Below, one piece after another: positions 38,900-46,956 of a stretch of DNA of 64,000 nucleotides. The translations under genes and the position numbers were made by a program. Each line of letters opens with the position of its first letter. Within the stretch, counting starts at the first letter, position 1. The notes beneath the pieces were generated by a model. It was not told where the DNA came from. It saw only the letters and a program-made list of their open reading frames with translations, and searched no databases. Source of the DNA: Brevundimonas sp. G8 (GTDB lineage: Bacteria > Pseudomonadota > Alphaproteobacteria > Caulobacterales > Caulobacteraceae); contig NZ_LR732816.1 in NCBI RefSeq assembly GCF_902506205.1, positions 3,050,993-3,114,992 on the forward strand. The letters are read 5' to 3'.

Positions 38900-39724
38900 A
38901 TGATAGAAACCAACGACCCGGCGATCTGGCGCGATTTTCTGCCTTGGCCAGGCGCGGAAACGCACAAGCATACGCGGGGGCGATTGGTCGTCGTCTCGGG
39001 AAAGGCGCATCAGACGGGCGCTGCGCGGCTTGCGGCGCACGCGGGGCTGCGAATGGGCGCCGGCGTGGTGCGAATCCTGTGCCCCCCGGATGCCGTCGCT
39101 GTCATCGCGTCGGCCGTCCAGGCGATCATGCTGACGCCGTTCTCTTCACCTGAAGTCTTAGGTCGTGAAGCCGTCGGAAGCGACGCCGTCGTGATCGGAC
39201 CGGCTGCCGGACTGGAAGACGCGACGATCGCCAACATCCAAGCGCTGGCATTGAGCGGCGCTGTCCTGGTGATCGACGCCGACGGCCTGTCGGTCTTCAA
39301 GGGCCGAACCGCGGAACTGTTCGCCGTCCTTGATCGCGACGACATCCTGACGCCACACGAGGGCGAGTTCGAACGGCTGTTCCCGGGCCTGCTGGCCCAT
39401 GGCCGAGAGACCGCCGCCATCGAAGCTGCGCGCCTGACCCAGGCGACCATCGTCCTGAAAGGCGCCCAGACCATCATCGCATCGCCCGACGGCCGCGTCC
39501 GTCGCAACGAGAACGGCTCGGCCTGGCTGGCCACGGCTGGAACCGGCGATGTCCTGGCCGGAATGATCGGCGGACTGGCGGCCCAGCGGATGGACAGTTT
39601 CGATGCGGCATGCGCGGCGGTCTGGATTCATTCCGATGCGGCGGAGCGTTTTGGGCCAGGATTGACCTCTGACGATCTGAGCGATGTTTTGCCCAAGGCT
39701 CTGTCGTCTTTGTGGAAAGGCTAA
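38900..39724 (+). CDS. nnrD: ADP-dependent NAD(P)H-hydrate dehydratase (NnrD, YjeF C-terminal type)
   Basis: 274 residues from the ATG at 38900; the frame is open from 38810 but those 30 residues show no family similarity. It repairs hydrated NAD(P)H. Motifs: RGRLVVVSGKAHQTGAARLA, VIDADGLSVF, LTPHEGEFERLFPG and the nucleotide-binding NGSAWLATAGTGDVLAGMIG. It is the dehydratase only; no YjeF_N epimerase is fused. It is the last core gene before the accessory region. Confidence 0.9.
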   Translation: MIETNDPAIWRDFLPWPGAETHKHTRGRLVVVSGKAHQTGAARLAAHAGLRMGAGVVRILCPPDAVAVIASAVQAIMLTPFSSPEVLGREAVGSDAVVIGPAAGLEDATIANIQALALSGAVLVIDADGLSVFKGRTAELFAVLDRDDILTPHEGEFERLFPGLLAHGRETAAIEAARLTQATIVLKGAQTIIASPDGRVRRNENGSAWLATAGTGDVLAGMIGGLAAQRMDSFDAACAAVWIHSDAAERFGPGLTSDDLSDVLPKALSSLWKG

Positions 39725-39832
39725 GAAGAAAGGCTGCAGCGCCGTTGTGAGCGCTCCATAATCTCAAGACTCTAACTGGTGGAATTTCCAACGGTTTCAT
39801 TCGCCGACGCGAGCTGTGCAGCAGCATGTTCT

Positions 39833-40030
39833 TTAGGGCGACAGATATCGCAACAGTCGCATGCTGACCCAAAACAACAACACGCCCGCGATCACCCCGA
39901 TTTTGATCTGGTGATCCATGAACCGAACGCCCAACACGGCGAAGAATGCGCCGGCCAGCCCACTGTTGGCGACGCGATCAACCGCCTCGCGCTTGAAAGA
40001 ATCCGGGAAGTTCCAGCGTCGAACACTCAT
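39833..40030 (-). CDS. Small two-segment membrane protein, function unknown
   Basis: 65 residues. AGGAG six bases before the ATG at 40030 decides the start over an upstream in-frame ATG. The N-terminal 25 residues are charged (RRWNFPDSFKREAVDRVAN) and two hydrophobic stretches follow (about 25-37 and 43-60). The charged part superficially resembles the start of IS3-type OrfA proteins, which I take to be chance or a fusion. No neighbour explains it. About 110 bases without a gene separate it from nnrD. Confidence 0.55.
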   Translation of the reverse strand: MSVRRWNFPDSFKREAVDRVANSGLAGAFFAVLGVRFMDHQIKIGVIAGVLLFWVSMRLLRYLSP

Positions 40031-40109
40031 CAGACACTCCTCTCCAGCCCCGAAAAGCTGGCATGGGTGTCTACTAAAGCGAGGGAGGATCAATCCATAC
40101 CGCCCAGCA

Positions 40110-41096
40110 TCAGGTTGTCTTCAAGCGCACGATTTCCTGTTTGAGAAACGCGAGAAAAGCGGTGCGAAGCTCGACCTCCAGGTGGGCGGGTAGGACGAGC
40201 GTCACATTGGCGCTGTTCAGCAGCTTGTCGCCCTTCTCCGACAGGCGAAGGTCGTCGGGATCGAGGGCGGTCAAGGCGACGTGCTGGGGGTCGTCCATCA
40301 GATCCTTACTGTACAGGCCATGAGCCGTGACACCGAGGCCGTAGGGGCCGCCGAAAAGGGGGAAATCGACCAGGGCAAACAACAGCGGCTCGTGTGGCGG
40401 AACCTTGAGCTTGGCGGCTACCTTGGCAAGTTTCTTGGTCAGTGCTGGGTTGGCGGGGTTCAAAAGAGTGTCGCTGGCACTGTGTCCGGAAACTAGATCG
40501 GCCAGGGTCAGGGCCTTGATCGAGGGTTGGCGCTGACGGTGATGCAGCAGGTTGTATTCAACAACCGATCTGACGATCTGGTTCAGTAGTCGCCCGCAGT
40601 GCGACATCAGAGCGGGTTCGGTCGTGTTGGCCAGAACCGACCAATCCTTCCATTCTCTGTACTGCGTCAAAAGCAGTTGGATGAAGGCTTCGGTGTCCCT
40701 TGACTGCGCTGGTAGCGAGTGACCCTTGGCCGGTGGAAGACCGAGCAGCAATCCCGCCATTTCGTCTTGAAGATAGATGGCCTGATCGGTCAGGAACAAC
40801 CCCTGGGCCGTCCGTTTGCCGGTCAGGCGGTTCATGGCGTGATAGCCGAAAAACAACAGCGGGATTTCGTCCCCGACCCACGGCTTTCTCAGGTACATCT
40901 GCTCTGCAGCTTCCGCGAAAACCTGGGCTGCATCGTCGAAATGGGGATGATTGTTCTGGTCGGGCAAAAACAGAAACGCCGACAAGTCGGCGTCATCCGG
41001 CTGAGCGACCGCGGCACTGACCAACGTCCTTAGAGCCTCTCCGTGGGCTCCGAAATCCGCCGGGAGTGTTTTTAACGAGGTGGAGGTCAACGACAT
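40110..41096 (-). CDS. Hypothetical protein, 328 residues
   Basis: I do not recognise the family. The frame is open to 41267, but GGAG eight bases before the ATG at 41096 decides the start. The protein is soluble and contains two similar strand-rich segments, GLFLTDQAIYLQDEMAG (middle) and GVTAHGLYSKDL (near the C-terminus), reminiscent of bacterial PH-like beta hairpins. A helical stretch with LLTQYREWKDW lies between them. It sits just left of the transposon, transcribed away from it. Function unknown. Confidence 0.65.
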   Translation of the reverse strand: MSLTSTSLKTLPADFGAHGEALRTLVSAAVAQPDDADLSAFLFLPDQNNHPHFDDAAQVFAEAAEQMYLRKPWVGDEIPLLFFGYHAMNRLTGKRTAQGLFLTDQAIYLQDEMAGLLLGLPPAKGHSLPAQSRDTEAFIQLLLTQYREWKDWSVLANTTEPALMSHCGRLLNQIVRSVVEYNLLHHRQRQPSIKALTLADLVSGHSASDTLLNPANPALTKKLAKVAAKLKVPPHEPLLFALVDFPLFGGPYGLGVTAHGLYSKDLMDDPQHVALTALDPDDLRLSEKGDKLLNSANVTLVLPAHLEVELRTAFLAFLKQEIVRLKTT

Positions 41097-41271
41097 ACCC
41101 ATGACTCCGAATGGTCGAATTGAAGCAGCGGCATAGCAGCAGAAGTCGGTCGGTCTCAAACGCGAGCATACGCCAAGCATAGATTCGATATCATCACCTC
41201 CAAAGGGTCGAATACGGAAATGGGGCTTCGTTGGGAAGCGAGCCTCCGAATCGCCACCCGGCCACAATCGC

Positions 41272-41540
41272 TTGGCCTTTCCGTCTTACGTGCCCACGGC
41301 TCAGCAGTCGAAGAGTCAAGCAGCGTCCTTCTACGACGGCATTCCCGAGTCGATCTTTGCGGCTCTTGAAAACGATGCTAATGCTGTGACAATCGCCGTA
41401 CCTTCGACATTTCCGTCAATTGTTCGCCAAGCTGCGCGCAGCCGAAAGGTTAGTCCAAACGAACTGATACACGGCGATGATCCAGCACCTCGACGAGCAG
41501 CAGAACACTGGGCCCGGATGAAGCGAGGATATCAGACATG
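41272..41540 (+). pseudogene. Fragment of the RHH/CopG-like protein found intact at 59952-60302
   Basis: The frame from a TTG at 41272 encodes a stretch that aligns with the intact gene: LENDANAVTIAVPSTFPSIV and RQAARSRKVSPNELI here, against IENDAVHISVNVPVRFAHTV and RDAALGRRVTPNELV there. The N-terminal RHH part is absent and similarity ends near 41467. The frame runs on into the transposon end at 41541. It lies outside the element, so it is probably a relic of an older related element. Confidence 0.55.
41536..41540. repeat. Left target-site duplication ACATG
   Basis: ACATG lies immediately before the proposed left end of the transposon and is repeated exactly at 60397-60401. Five-base duplications are the rule for Tn7/Tn5053-type transposition. 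Confidence 0.75.
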
Positions 41541-41568
41541 TGTGAGAGTTCCGAGATCGTGAGACTCG
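41541..41568 (+). repeat. Left terminal inverted repeat of the TniQ element
   Basis: Begins TGT and ends with TGAGACTC, shared with the complement of 60369-60396. A second related 22-mer lies at 41595-41616 in the same orientation; it matches the complement of the right-end unit at 60329-60350 in 18 of 22 positions. These are probably transposase-binding sites. Confidence 0.7.
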
Positions 41569-41640
41569 AACCGATTGATATCATTGAACGTGATTGTTCC
41601 AGGTTCTTTGGATTCCAAGAGCTGAGCGCGGATCGATAGA

Positions 41641-41943
41641 TCAGAAAATGCGGATCATATCAGTGGCGGCCGATGCGCCGATGCGCGGCCGCAAATAGCT
41701 CCGCTCCACAAAGTCTATCTTGCGGTTCAGCTCTGCTGAGAGTTCCCGCCTGATGCGCGCTTGATCAATCAGAGAGAACTTCATTTCAAACTCGGGCAGC
41801 ACGTCAAACGCGAGGTCGATATCCGAAAGCTCGGTAGCCTCATCTCGGGCGAACGAGCCAAACAAATACATATGCTCAATGCCCTCGCGCGTCAGCTTCT
41901 GCTCAAATGATCGCAGCGCCTCCACTAACCCTTCGCGGTTCAT
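41641..41943 (-). CDS. MNT-type minimal nucleotidyltransferase (orphan antitoxin-like)
   Basis: 100 residues. The nucleotidyltransferase signature is complete: LFGSFARDEATELSDIDL, that is Gly29-Ser30, ten residues, then Asp41-x-Asp43. MNT proteins usually neutralise a HEPN toxin, in MntA's case by adding AMP to it. Here no HEPN gene is adjacent: the upstream neighbour, 6 bases away, is the resolvase, and downstream is the transposon end. Either the toxin was lost or it works with another gene. Translation may depend on the resolvase transcript. Confidence 0.85.
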   Translation of the reverse strand: MNREGLVEALRSFEQKLTREGIEHMYLFGSFARDEATELSDIDLAFDVLPEFEMKFSLIDQARIRRELSAELNRKIDFVERSYLRPRIGASAATDMIRIF

Positions 41944-41949
41944 CGCTGG

Positions 41950-42540
41950 CTACACCGAAGAGGATGAAATGGGACGATTGGCGGAGCCACGCAGGGCCCG
42001 GTAGAGCGTGCTGCGCGACACGCCCAAGGTGGCTGCAATCTCGGCCATTGACTGGTCAGGATGCTGGATCAGATGCCGGGCTTGGATGAGTTGCTTAGCC
42101 GAAAGTGCAGGAGGCCTTCCGCCATTTCGACCTCGCCCACGAGCAGCGGCCAGACCAGCCATTGTTCGCTCACGTGTCAGATCGCGTTCCATCTCGGCGA
42201 GAGCTGCCATCATGTGGAAGAAGAACCTCCCGGCGGGCGTGGTTGTGTCGATACCGTCGGTCAGGCTTCGAAATTCGACGCCGTTCTGATTCAGCCTGGC
42301 CACAAACTCGACGAGTTGACGCACCGTGCGCCCAAGGCGGTCGAGCTTCCATACAACCAGCGTATCGCCGGATCGAAGGTGAGACAGGGCGTCGGCCAAT
42401 CCAGGACGGTCGAGCCTGCTCCCGCTGAGCTTGTCGGTGAAGATCCGAACGCATCCGGCGACCTCGAGCGCGTCAGTCTGGAGCGCCAAGTTTTGCTCAT
42501 CAGTTGAGACTCTCGCATAGCCTATGAGCATCTGTGTCAA
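41950..42540 (-). CDS. Serine recombinase (resolvase/invertase family, possible TniR)
   Basis: 196 residues, complete. The catalytic serine is in IGYARVSTDEQ, with the arginine cluster in LDRLGRTVRQL, the long E-helix AALAEMERDLTRERT and a C-terminal helix-turn-helix (MAEIAATLGVSRSTLYRAL). Resolvases of this type resolve transposon cointegrates; in Tn5053-like elements this job belongs to TniR. It lies at the left end of the element while tniQ is at the right end, unlike the compact tniABQR order. A decayed relative is at 61990-62418. Confidence 0.9.
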   Translation of the reverse strand: MTQMLIGYARVSTDEQNLALQTDALEVAGCVRIFTDKLSGSRLDRPGLADALSHLRSGDTLVVWKLDRLGRTVRQLVEFVARLNQNGVEFRSLTDGIDTTTPAGRFFFHMMAALAEMERDLTRERTMAGLAAARGRGRNGGRPPALSAKQLIQARHLIQHPDQSMAEIAATLGVSRSTLYRALRGSANRPISSSSV

Positions 42541-42935
42541 AAGCCGTCGCCGAGATGTGGGTTGAGACGCTGATTTCGCTACAGGCTACTGCAACATGAA
42601 GGCCATAGGAATCCTTGACGCGAGATGGCCTCAGCCGTGCCGTGTCAAAAACGGTCGTTTATGAAACGGCGGGAAGGTCTGGTGCTGACTCATTGCGGCG
42701 GTTCGAGGCGACGGCTTTTGGTGCCGTCTTTCTAGTTCCGAATCCTAGTTCTCCGGCCTTGCTCTACTGGCTGAGAAATCGATCCGAGCCGATGCCGATG
42801 TCCTCTACCGTTCAGGGGGCGATCGAGCTTGTTCGCTCGACGCTGGGCGCCGCCGTTCAGCCTCGATCCCTAGCTGAATGTGGACGGCCCGCAGGGGTGG
42901 ATTAAGGTGCTAACCTCAACCGGAGGATGACGCTC
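42541..42935. other. Gene-poor stretch upstream of the resolvase
   Basis: No convincing gene. A 96-codon frame (42615-42905) lacks a ribosome-binding site and has no recognisable feature. The part next to the resolvase start would be expected to hold its promoter and any res site; I could not identify subsites by eye. Confidence 0.4.
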
Positions 42936-43232
42936 ATGATGGCCTATGGCTTGAACTACCAATACTTCCCGAAAAACAGCCCGAACGGTCGTCCGCTCGA
43001 TTCAGGAGCGGCCCTGCTGGATCATCCTGTGAAGGCTGAGGAGTTGGTCCTCCTCCCCAACGTGGGCGACTACGTCCAGGTCGATAACAGCGTCAGGGGC
43101 GGCGATACCTTCGCTGGCAAGGTGCGTAGCAAGCTCTTCCGCTACACTGTCACCAATGACCAGCAGTGGTGCCAGATCAACATCGTCGTCGAGGAGGATG
43201 ACGACGACTGGGGCTTGCTGATCAAGGAGTAA
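42936..43232 (+). CDS. Hypothetical acidic protein, 98 residues
   Basis: GGAGG ends ten bases before the ATG at 42936, which I prefer to the ATG at 42927 directly abutting GGAGG. The protein is soluble and ends in an acidic patch (VVEEDDDDWGLLIKE); a central LLPNVGDYVQVDNS looks like a beta-barrel strand. Family unknown. A hairpin terminator follows at 43260, so it is a single-gene unit. Confidence 0.6.
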   Translation: MMAYGLNYQYFPKNSPNGRPLDSGAALLDHPVKAEELVLLPNVGDYVQVDNSVRGGDTFAGKVRSKLFRYTVTNDQQWCQINIVVEEDDDDWGLLIKE

Positions 43233-43259
43233 GGGCGGGTTTGTCCCGTGAGATACAGA

Positions 43260-43288
43260 AGCCCCCCAGCGAATGCCGAGGGGCTTTT
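43260..43288 (+). terminator. Rho-independent terminator
   Basis: AGCCCC at 43260-43265 pairs with GGGGCT at 43280-43285 across a 14-base loop and is followed by TTT. It ends the hypothetical gene at 42936-43232. Confidence 0.65.
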
Positions 43289-43292
43289 CTCA

Positions 43293-43526
43293 TTATTCAG
43301 GTGTGTGGTTGGCGTCGGCCGACACAATGATCGCGTTGTTGCCGATCCCGATGATGAGCCCCTGACCCATGAAAGCTTGGCGGAGTTTCTCGTGCCGCTC
43401 GTTGGCGAAACGCTGCATATCGTTGGCTTTGTAAAACTCAGGCCAGGTCATGGTCATCACCTTCTCCCCGGTGGCGCGCAGACGGTCGGCGAGTTCAGCG
43501 GCGACGACAGTTTCTCTCTTCGGCAT
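43293..43526 (-). CDS. Hypothetical protein, 77 residues
   Basis: GGAG lies nine bases before the ATG. Sequence: charged helical N-terminal half (KRETVVAAELADRLRATGEK), a middle with WPEFYKANDMQRF, and a strand-rich end (LIIGIGNNAIIVSADAN). No family recognised. It converges with the preceding gene across the terminator. Confidence 0.5.
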   Translation of the reverse strand: MPKRETVVAAELADRLRATGEKVMTMTWPEFYKANDMQRFANERHEKLRQAFMGQGLIIGIGNNAIIVSADANHTPE

Positions 43527-43712
43527 TGGGCTTTACTCCAGTCACTCCCCGTGTGGAAGTGATCCATAAGCGACGTATAAGATCGCCATAATGAGTGTGC
43601 AAGAGATATATAGCGGTCTTGTAAGGTTGGGCTTAGCCCATTCCAACGTGTGCGGGTTTCGCCTTCCTCAACGTGTGATAGCGTTGCCGTTTCTAAATCG
43701 TCGAGGGGAACA

Positions 43713-44420
43713 ATGCGTCCAGCCTTTGCCTTATTCGCGCTACTCATGATCTCCGCCTGTGGTCCCACAGCGGAGCCTGAGGCTGAGAAGACAGCCACGG
43801 CCGAGGTCGCACGCTTCGAAGGCCTGATCGTGGAAGGGACGCCAGTCGAGGCTCGGTCGTCGGGCTTCACTGACTGTGTGGCGGAGGGGAACAGCTACTA
43901 CGGCTTTACCTGCGCGAGCCCTGACGCGACCATCTTGCGTGTGAAGCCTCTCCGGACAATCGTCCGGCTCGAATATCCATCGGATCTTCCATATGACGCT
44001 GAGCGCAAACCAGAAGCGACGGCCTATCGGGGTTTGAAGTTTCAATTCTTGAAACCACTCTCTCGGTCGGTCGAAGACTGCGAATACGACCTGACCAATC
44101 CCTACAAATGCTACGCCGATCAAAGCGGCGGCCTGCCGCGCCTGATGACCGCGTTGAAGGCCAACGGATGGCTTGGCGGAAGCCATCGGTCAGGCACCAG
44201 CTTCGTGAAGCCTGGCGTTCCCTTCACGGTGTCGATCAACACGAGAGAGGTCTACCAGGAGATCGCTGGCCAACGCCGGTTGATCATCCAAGTTTCTGTC
44301 TACCCCACGGACTTGGAGGAAGTTGCCGCCGCCGTCGAGCGGCTTCGCGCTGAAGAACGGGCGTCGCAATTCAGCGCGAATGCGAACACGGATTTCGTTG
44401 AGAGCATGAAGGCGAACTAG
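43713..44420 (+). CDS. Lipoprotein, function unknown
   Basis: 235 residues. GAGGGG lies six bases before the ATG at 43713; the longer frame from 43650 is not supported. The signal ends with the lipobox MISAC, so the protein is probably anchored in the outer or inner membrane. The mature part has two internal Cys-containing segments (FTDCVAEGNSYYGFTCA and VEDCEYDLTNPYKCYA) that could form disulfides in the periplasm. The next gene begins at the base after its stop, so the two are coupled. Confidence 0.7.
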   Translation: MRPAFALFALLMISACGPTAEPEAEKTATAEVARFEGLIVEGTPVEARSSGFTDCVAEGNSYYGFTCASPDATILRVKPLRTIVRLEYPSDLPYDAERKPEATAYRGLKFQFLKPLSRSVEDCEYDLTNPYKCYADQSGGLPRLMTALKANGWLGGSHRSGTSFVKPGVPFTVSINTREVYQEIAGQRRLIIQVSVYPTDLEEVAAAVERLRAEERASQFSANANTDFVESMKAN

Positions 44421-44693
44421 ATGGACTTGCTGGCTCACGTGGAGGCGCGATCCTTCCAGACCCGCGAGGAATGGATCGCCGATCTGGTCCGGTTTGGCGA
44501 TCAGGCTGAGCGGACGTGGAAGGCTCTTGCGAAGAGCAAATCAGAACGGCAACTCGGGATGTCGGACGACGCCTTCAACGCGATGGAGAAGGTCGGAGGC
44601 GTATTATTCTGGCTGCGTCACAACTCGCCGCCGACGCCGATGGGAAAGATCGTCGACAGGTCGATCGAACACATCCGCAAAAATCTCGCCTGA
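44421..44693 (+). CDS. Hypothetical helical protein, 90 residues
   Basis: The ATG follows the lipoprotein stop directly, and no separate ribosome-binding site is needed. Predicted helical and soluble, with FQTREEWIADLVRFGDQAER and DDAFNAMEKVGGVLFWLRH. No family recognised. A small cytoplasmic protein coupled to a lipoprotein inside a defence-like island could be an immunity or regulatory partner, but this is only a guess. Confidence 0.55.
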   Translation: MDLLAHVEARSFQTREEWIADLVRFGDQAERTWKALAKSKSERQLGMSDDAFNAMEKVGGVLFWLRHNSPPTPMGKIVDRSIEHIRKNLA

Positions 44694-44840
44694 CCCTGCC
44701 GAAAAAAAGAGGTGGCGATTTCGCGGGCGTTCCAACAGCTGGGGCGAACGGTAGGCGGACAGGAGCCGATCGGAGCTTCCGACCCACCCCCTCCCTTCGA
44801 TGTCGCCGCGCCCGACCTCATAACCGGGGTGGCCACCCGG

Positions 44841-44880
44841 CGAGGTGGTGACCTCTTTGGGAGAGTCCTTCACCACCTCG
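44841..44880. repeat. Long perfect inverted repeat (possible terminator)
   Basis: CGAGGTGGTGA at 44841-44851 pairs fully with TCACCACCTCG at 44870-44880; a smaller CTCT/AGAG stem lies in the loop. A second imperfect palindrome (CCGGGGTGGCCACCCGG) directly precedes it. It lies in the 265-base gap between convergent genes. No T-run follows on either strand, so its role is open. Confidence 0.5.
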
Positions 44881-44958
44881 CCATCGATGCGATTTGACGG
44901 CGCATCACCGTCAGCGAATGAACGACCCGGGCCGCTCAGATATATTTATTATCCGGCG

Positions 44959-46032
44959 TCAGTAGTCGTAGATGTCCATGCCAGCTTGGAGCGTGATCCA
45001 CACGAAGTCGTCGTTGCGGAAGTTGATCTCTTCGATCTTGACCGGGTTGCCGTCCTCATCGACCGAGATCGTGAGGGAGACATCGATCTGGATGTCGATC
45101 TCCTTCTGACCGCTCACCGTGTCCCAAGGGATCAGGACGCCGTCTTCCGAGTCGTAGCTGGCGTTGTCCCAGTCTGGATGATTGTAGGTCACGACCGTGG
45201 TGGCGGTAATCTCTGCAAGGACTAGGATCGGATCGCCCTTAGTGGTGGGCTTGAACGCCGCTGTCACTCTGTCGATCTTGACCCCGGTGACATCGGACTC
45301 CTCAATCTCAGAGTCTTCGATCTCGCCTTGCAGACCCCAGCCGTCCATCTCCTCGTCGGTCAGACTGATGAGATCATCGGCGTGCTCGTCGAGCCAGTCG
45401 TCGATGTCAGCATCCTGATATTCGAGCTTCAGCTCGTCGAAGAGCGCGCTCCATGAAGACGCGAGTGTGATGAAGGGCTCATCCGCTGAGGGCTTCGTGA
45501 AATCCTTGTCGGCCGACACCACGATGATGGGCTGATCCTGGGACGCTTGCGCTTTCAGACTTTCGAAGATGAAGGCGTCAGGGAACTGATCCTTCTTGCC
45601 GTGGTCGAAGAATCCCTGACCGGCCGAATAGGCGGAAAGGACGGTAGATGCCTTCACGTCGTCCACGCTGAGTTGCGACGCCTTGAGCGACGCCATCATC
45701 GCGTTCACCTGGTCGAGATAGCCCTTTCTGATTTTGGCCTTCAGGTCGGCCTTTTTCACTTCCGGGATCGTCACGCCCAAGTGTTGCTCAACCAGCTTGC
45801 GAACCTGAGCGGTCGTGACGTCGCCCAGAGCTTCGAAGTCATGCGTCGCGAAGTGCTTGGCTACCTCGATCAGGGTGTGGTCCGTGGTAACCACGCTGAT
45901 GAGGCTTGCCTCAACTAAGTTCCGAACGCGCGTGATCTCGGGACCGCCTGGGGGCTTCCCCGCGCTGATGAGGATATTGGCGTCCAGAAAGACTTTGGGC
46001 GTATTAGGCATAGCGGCCATCGGTTGGTTCAC
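44959..46032 (-). CDS. PIN-domain protein with a long C-terminal extension (DUF4935-like)
   Basis: 357 residues from a GTG; in-frame ATGs at 46020 and 46011 are alternatives and no ribosome-binding site decides. The N-terminal 180 residues are a PIN ribonuclease fold: KVFLDANILISAG (Asp17), TTDHTLIEVAKH, KDQFPDAFIFESL and IVVSADKDF supply the acidic residues. An acidic linker follows, then a strand-rich domain of about 110 residues (PILVLAEITATTVVTYN). No antitoxin gene is adjacent, which fits stand-alone PIN proteins rather than a VapBC pair. Confidence 0.78.
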   Translation of the reverse strand: MNQPMAAMPNTPKVFLDANILISAGKPPGGPEITRVRNLVEASLISVVTTDHTLIEVAKHFATHDFEALGDVTTAQVRKLVEQHLGVTIPEVKKADLKAKIRKGYLDQVNAMMASLKASQLSVDDVKASTVLSAYSAGQGFFDHGKKDQFPDAFIFESLKAQASQDQPIIVVSADKDFTKPSADEPFITLASSWSALFDELKLEYQDADIDDWLDEHADDLISLTDEEMDGWGLQGEIEDSEIEESDVTGVKIDRVTAAFKPTTKGDPILVLAEITATTVVTYNHPDWDNASYDSEDGVLIPWDTVSGQKEIDIQIDVSLTISVDEDGNPVKIEEINFRNDDFVWITLQAGMDIYDY

Positions 46033-46108
46033 CGATCAAGGTTAGCTGGGTTCGCCCTGCAGGTCTCGCCCCACGGGCGCGCGGCCCGGTTTATCATCCT
46101 GCCGCGTT

Positions 46109-46840
46109 TCAATCAGCTTGGATAACGGCTCGCAGTTTGGTCCCGCGCTCGACTGACTGTCTGACCGTCTGCTGGAAATGGCGACGAAGCGTGATCGTGG
46201 CTGTGTCTTTGCCGCTGAGTATCAGCATCCCGCTGGCCAGGTTAATGATGTTGCCGGTGGCCATGAGTGTTGCGCGCGTCTCGCGTGGGTCGGGCGCATC
46301 GAAGAACCGCTGGTCGGCGTAGCCTTCCTGATCGGTGTAGTCATACACAGCGGCGGTAGCGAACACTGTCGTATGGCTGCGGTTGCGGTTGATGTGGCTC
46401 TTGTAAAACCGAAGATCGCCGTCGATGCCTGGATAGGTCTCCGTCACCCAAGCCAACGCTGTCTTCAATAGTTTCTCGTTGGCCTTGAAGAGATCGGCGT
46501 GGGCCATGTTGGGCTGGCTCATGTCGTGGGGGACGCCAGGGTGGGCGGCGAGATAACCCATCAGGCACGTCCCTTCGATGACTTGCCTGAGGTTGAGGCC
46601 GTTCTCGATCCGATGCTGGCGCAGGGCCGATAGGACGGCCAGCCCTGCCATCGTGCGGGTGTGGCTGTAGGCTCCACGGAAGAGAAGGCCTTCTTGGATC
46701 GAGTCAGTGACGCCGGTCGCAAAAATCTCGAACGCGTTCTGAGCGTAGATGACAAAGGGCTCAGCGACCTCATTGGTCCACGCCATGGCGTCAGGCTCTG
46801 AGGCGACGATCTCTTTGAGCATGCGGGACAGGTCGGCCAT
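46109..46840 (-). CDS. Hypothetical helical protein, 243 residues
   Basis: AAGG four bases before the ATG at 46840 favours this start over a GTG at 46855. The protein is mostly helical and soluble. A conspicuous segment RGAYSHTRTMAGLAVLSALRQ and a C-terminal HFQQTVRQSVERGTKL stand out. I recognise no family. It lies 76 bases upstream of the PIN gene on the same strand, so the two may be one unit. Confidence 0.6.
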   Translation of the reverse strand: MADLSRMLKEIVASEPDAMAWTNEVAEPFVIYAQNAFEIFATGVTDSIQEGLLFRGAYSHTRTMAGLAVLSALRQHRIENGLNLRQVIEGTCLMGYLAAHPGVPHDMSQPNMAHADLFKANEKLLKTALAWVTETYPGIDGDLRFYKSHINRNRSHTTVFATAAVYDYTDQEGYADQRFFDAPDPRETRATLMATGNIINLASGMLILSGKDTATITLRRHFQQTVRQSVERGTKLRAVIQAD

Positions 46841-46956
46841 CCGACCTTGTCGCACCTTACGGCTCGTCAGTCTCGCGTCGGCCAGTTGGACGGCGGCTTG
46901 GGCGTCGGCCGGAATCGACCCTTAGGATATATCTCCCAACACGCGTGGAGTTCGCT

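Noticed and set aside
41534..41538. Alternative left terminus at TGT 41539 with a different duplication
   Set aside because: AGACA does not match the base string after an ACA at 60399 (TGCAA); only the 41541/60396 pair gives an exact duplication and aligned repeats.
42615..42905. 96-codon plus-strand frame
   Set aside because: No ribosome-binding site, no recognisable motif and mixed composition; kept only as a note on the gap.
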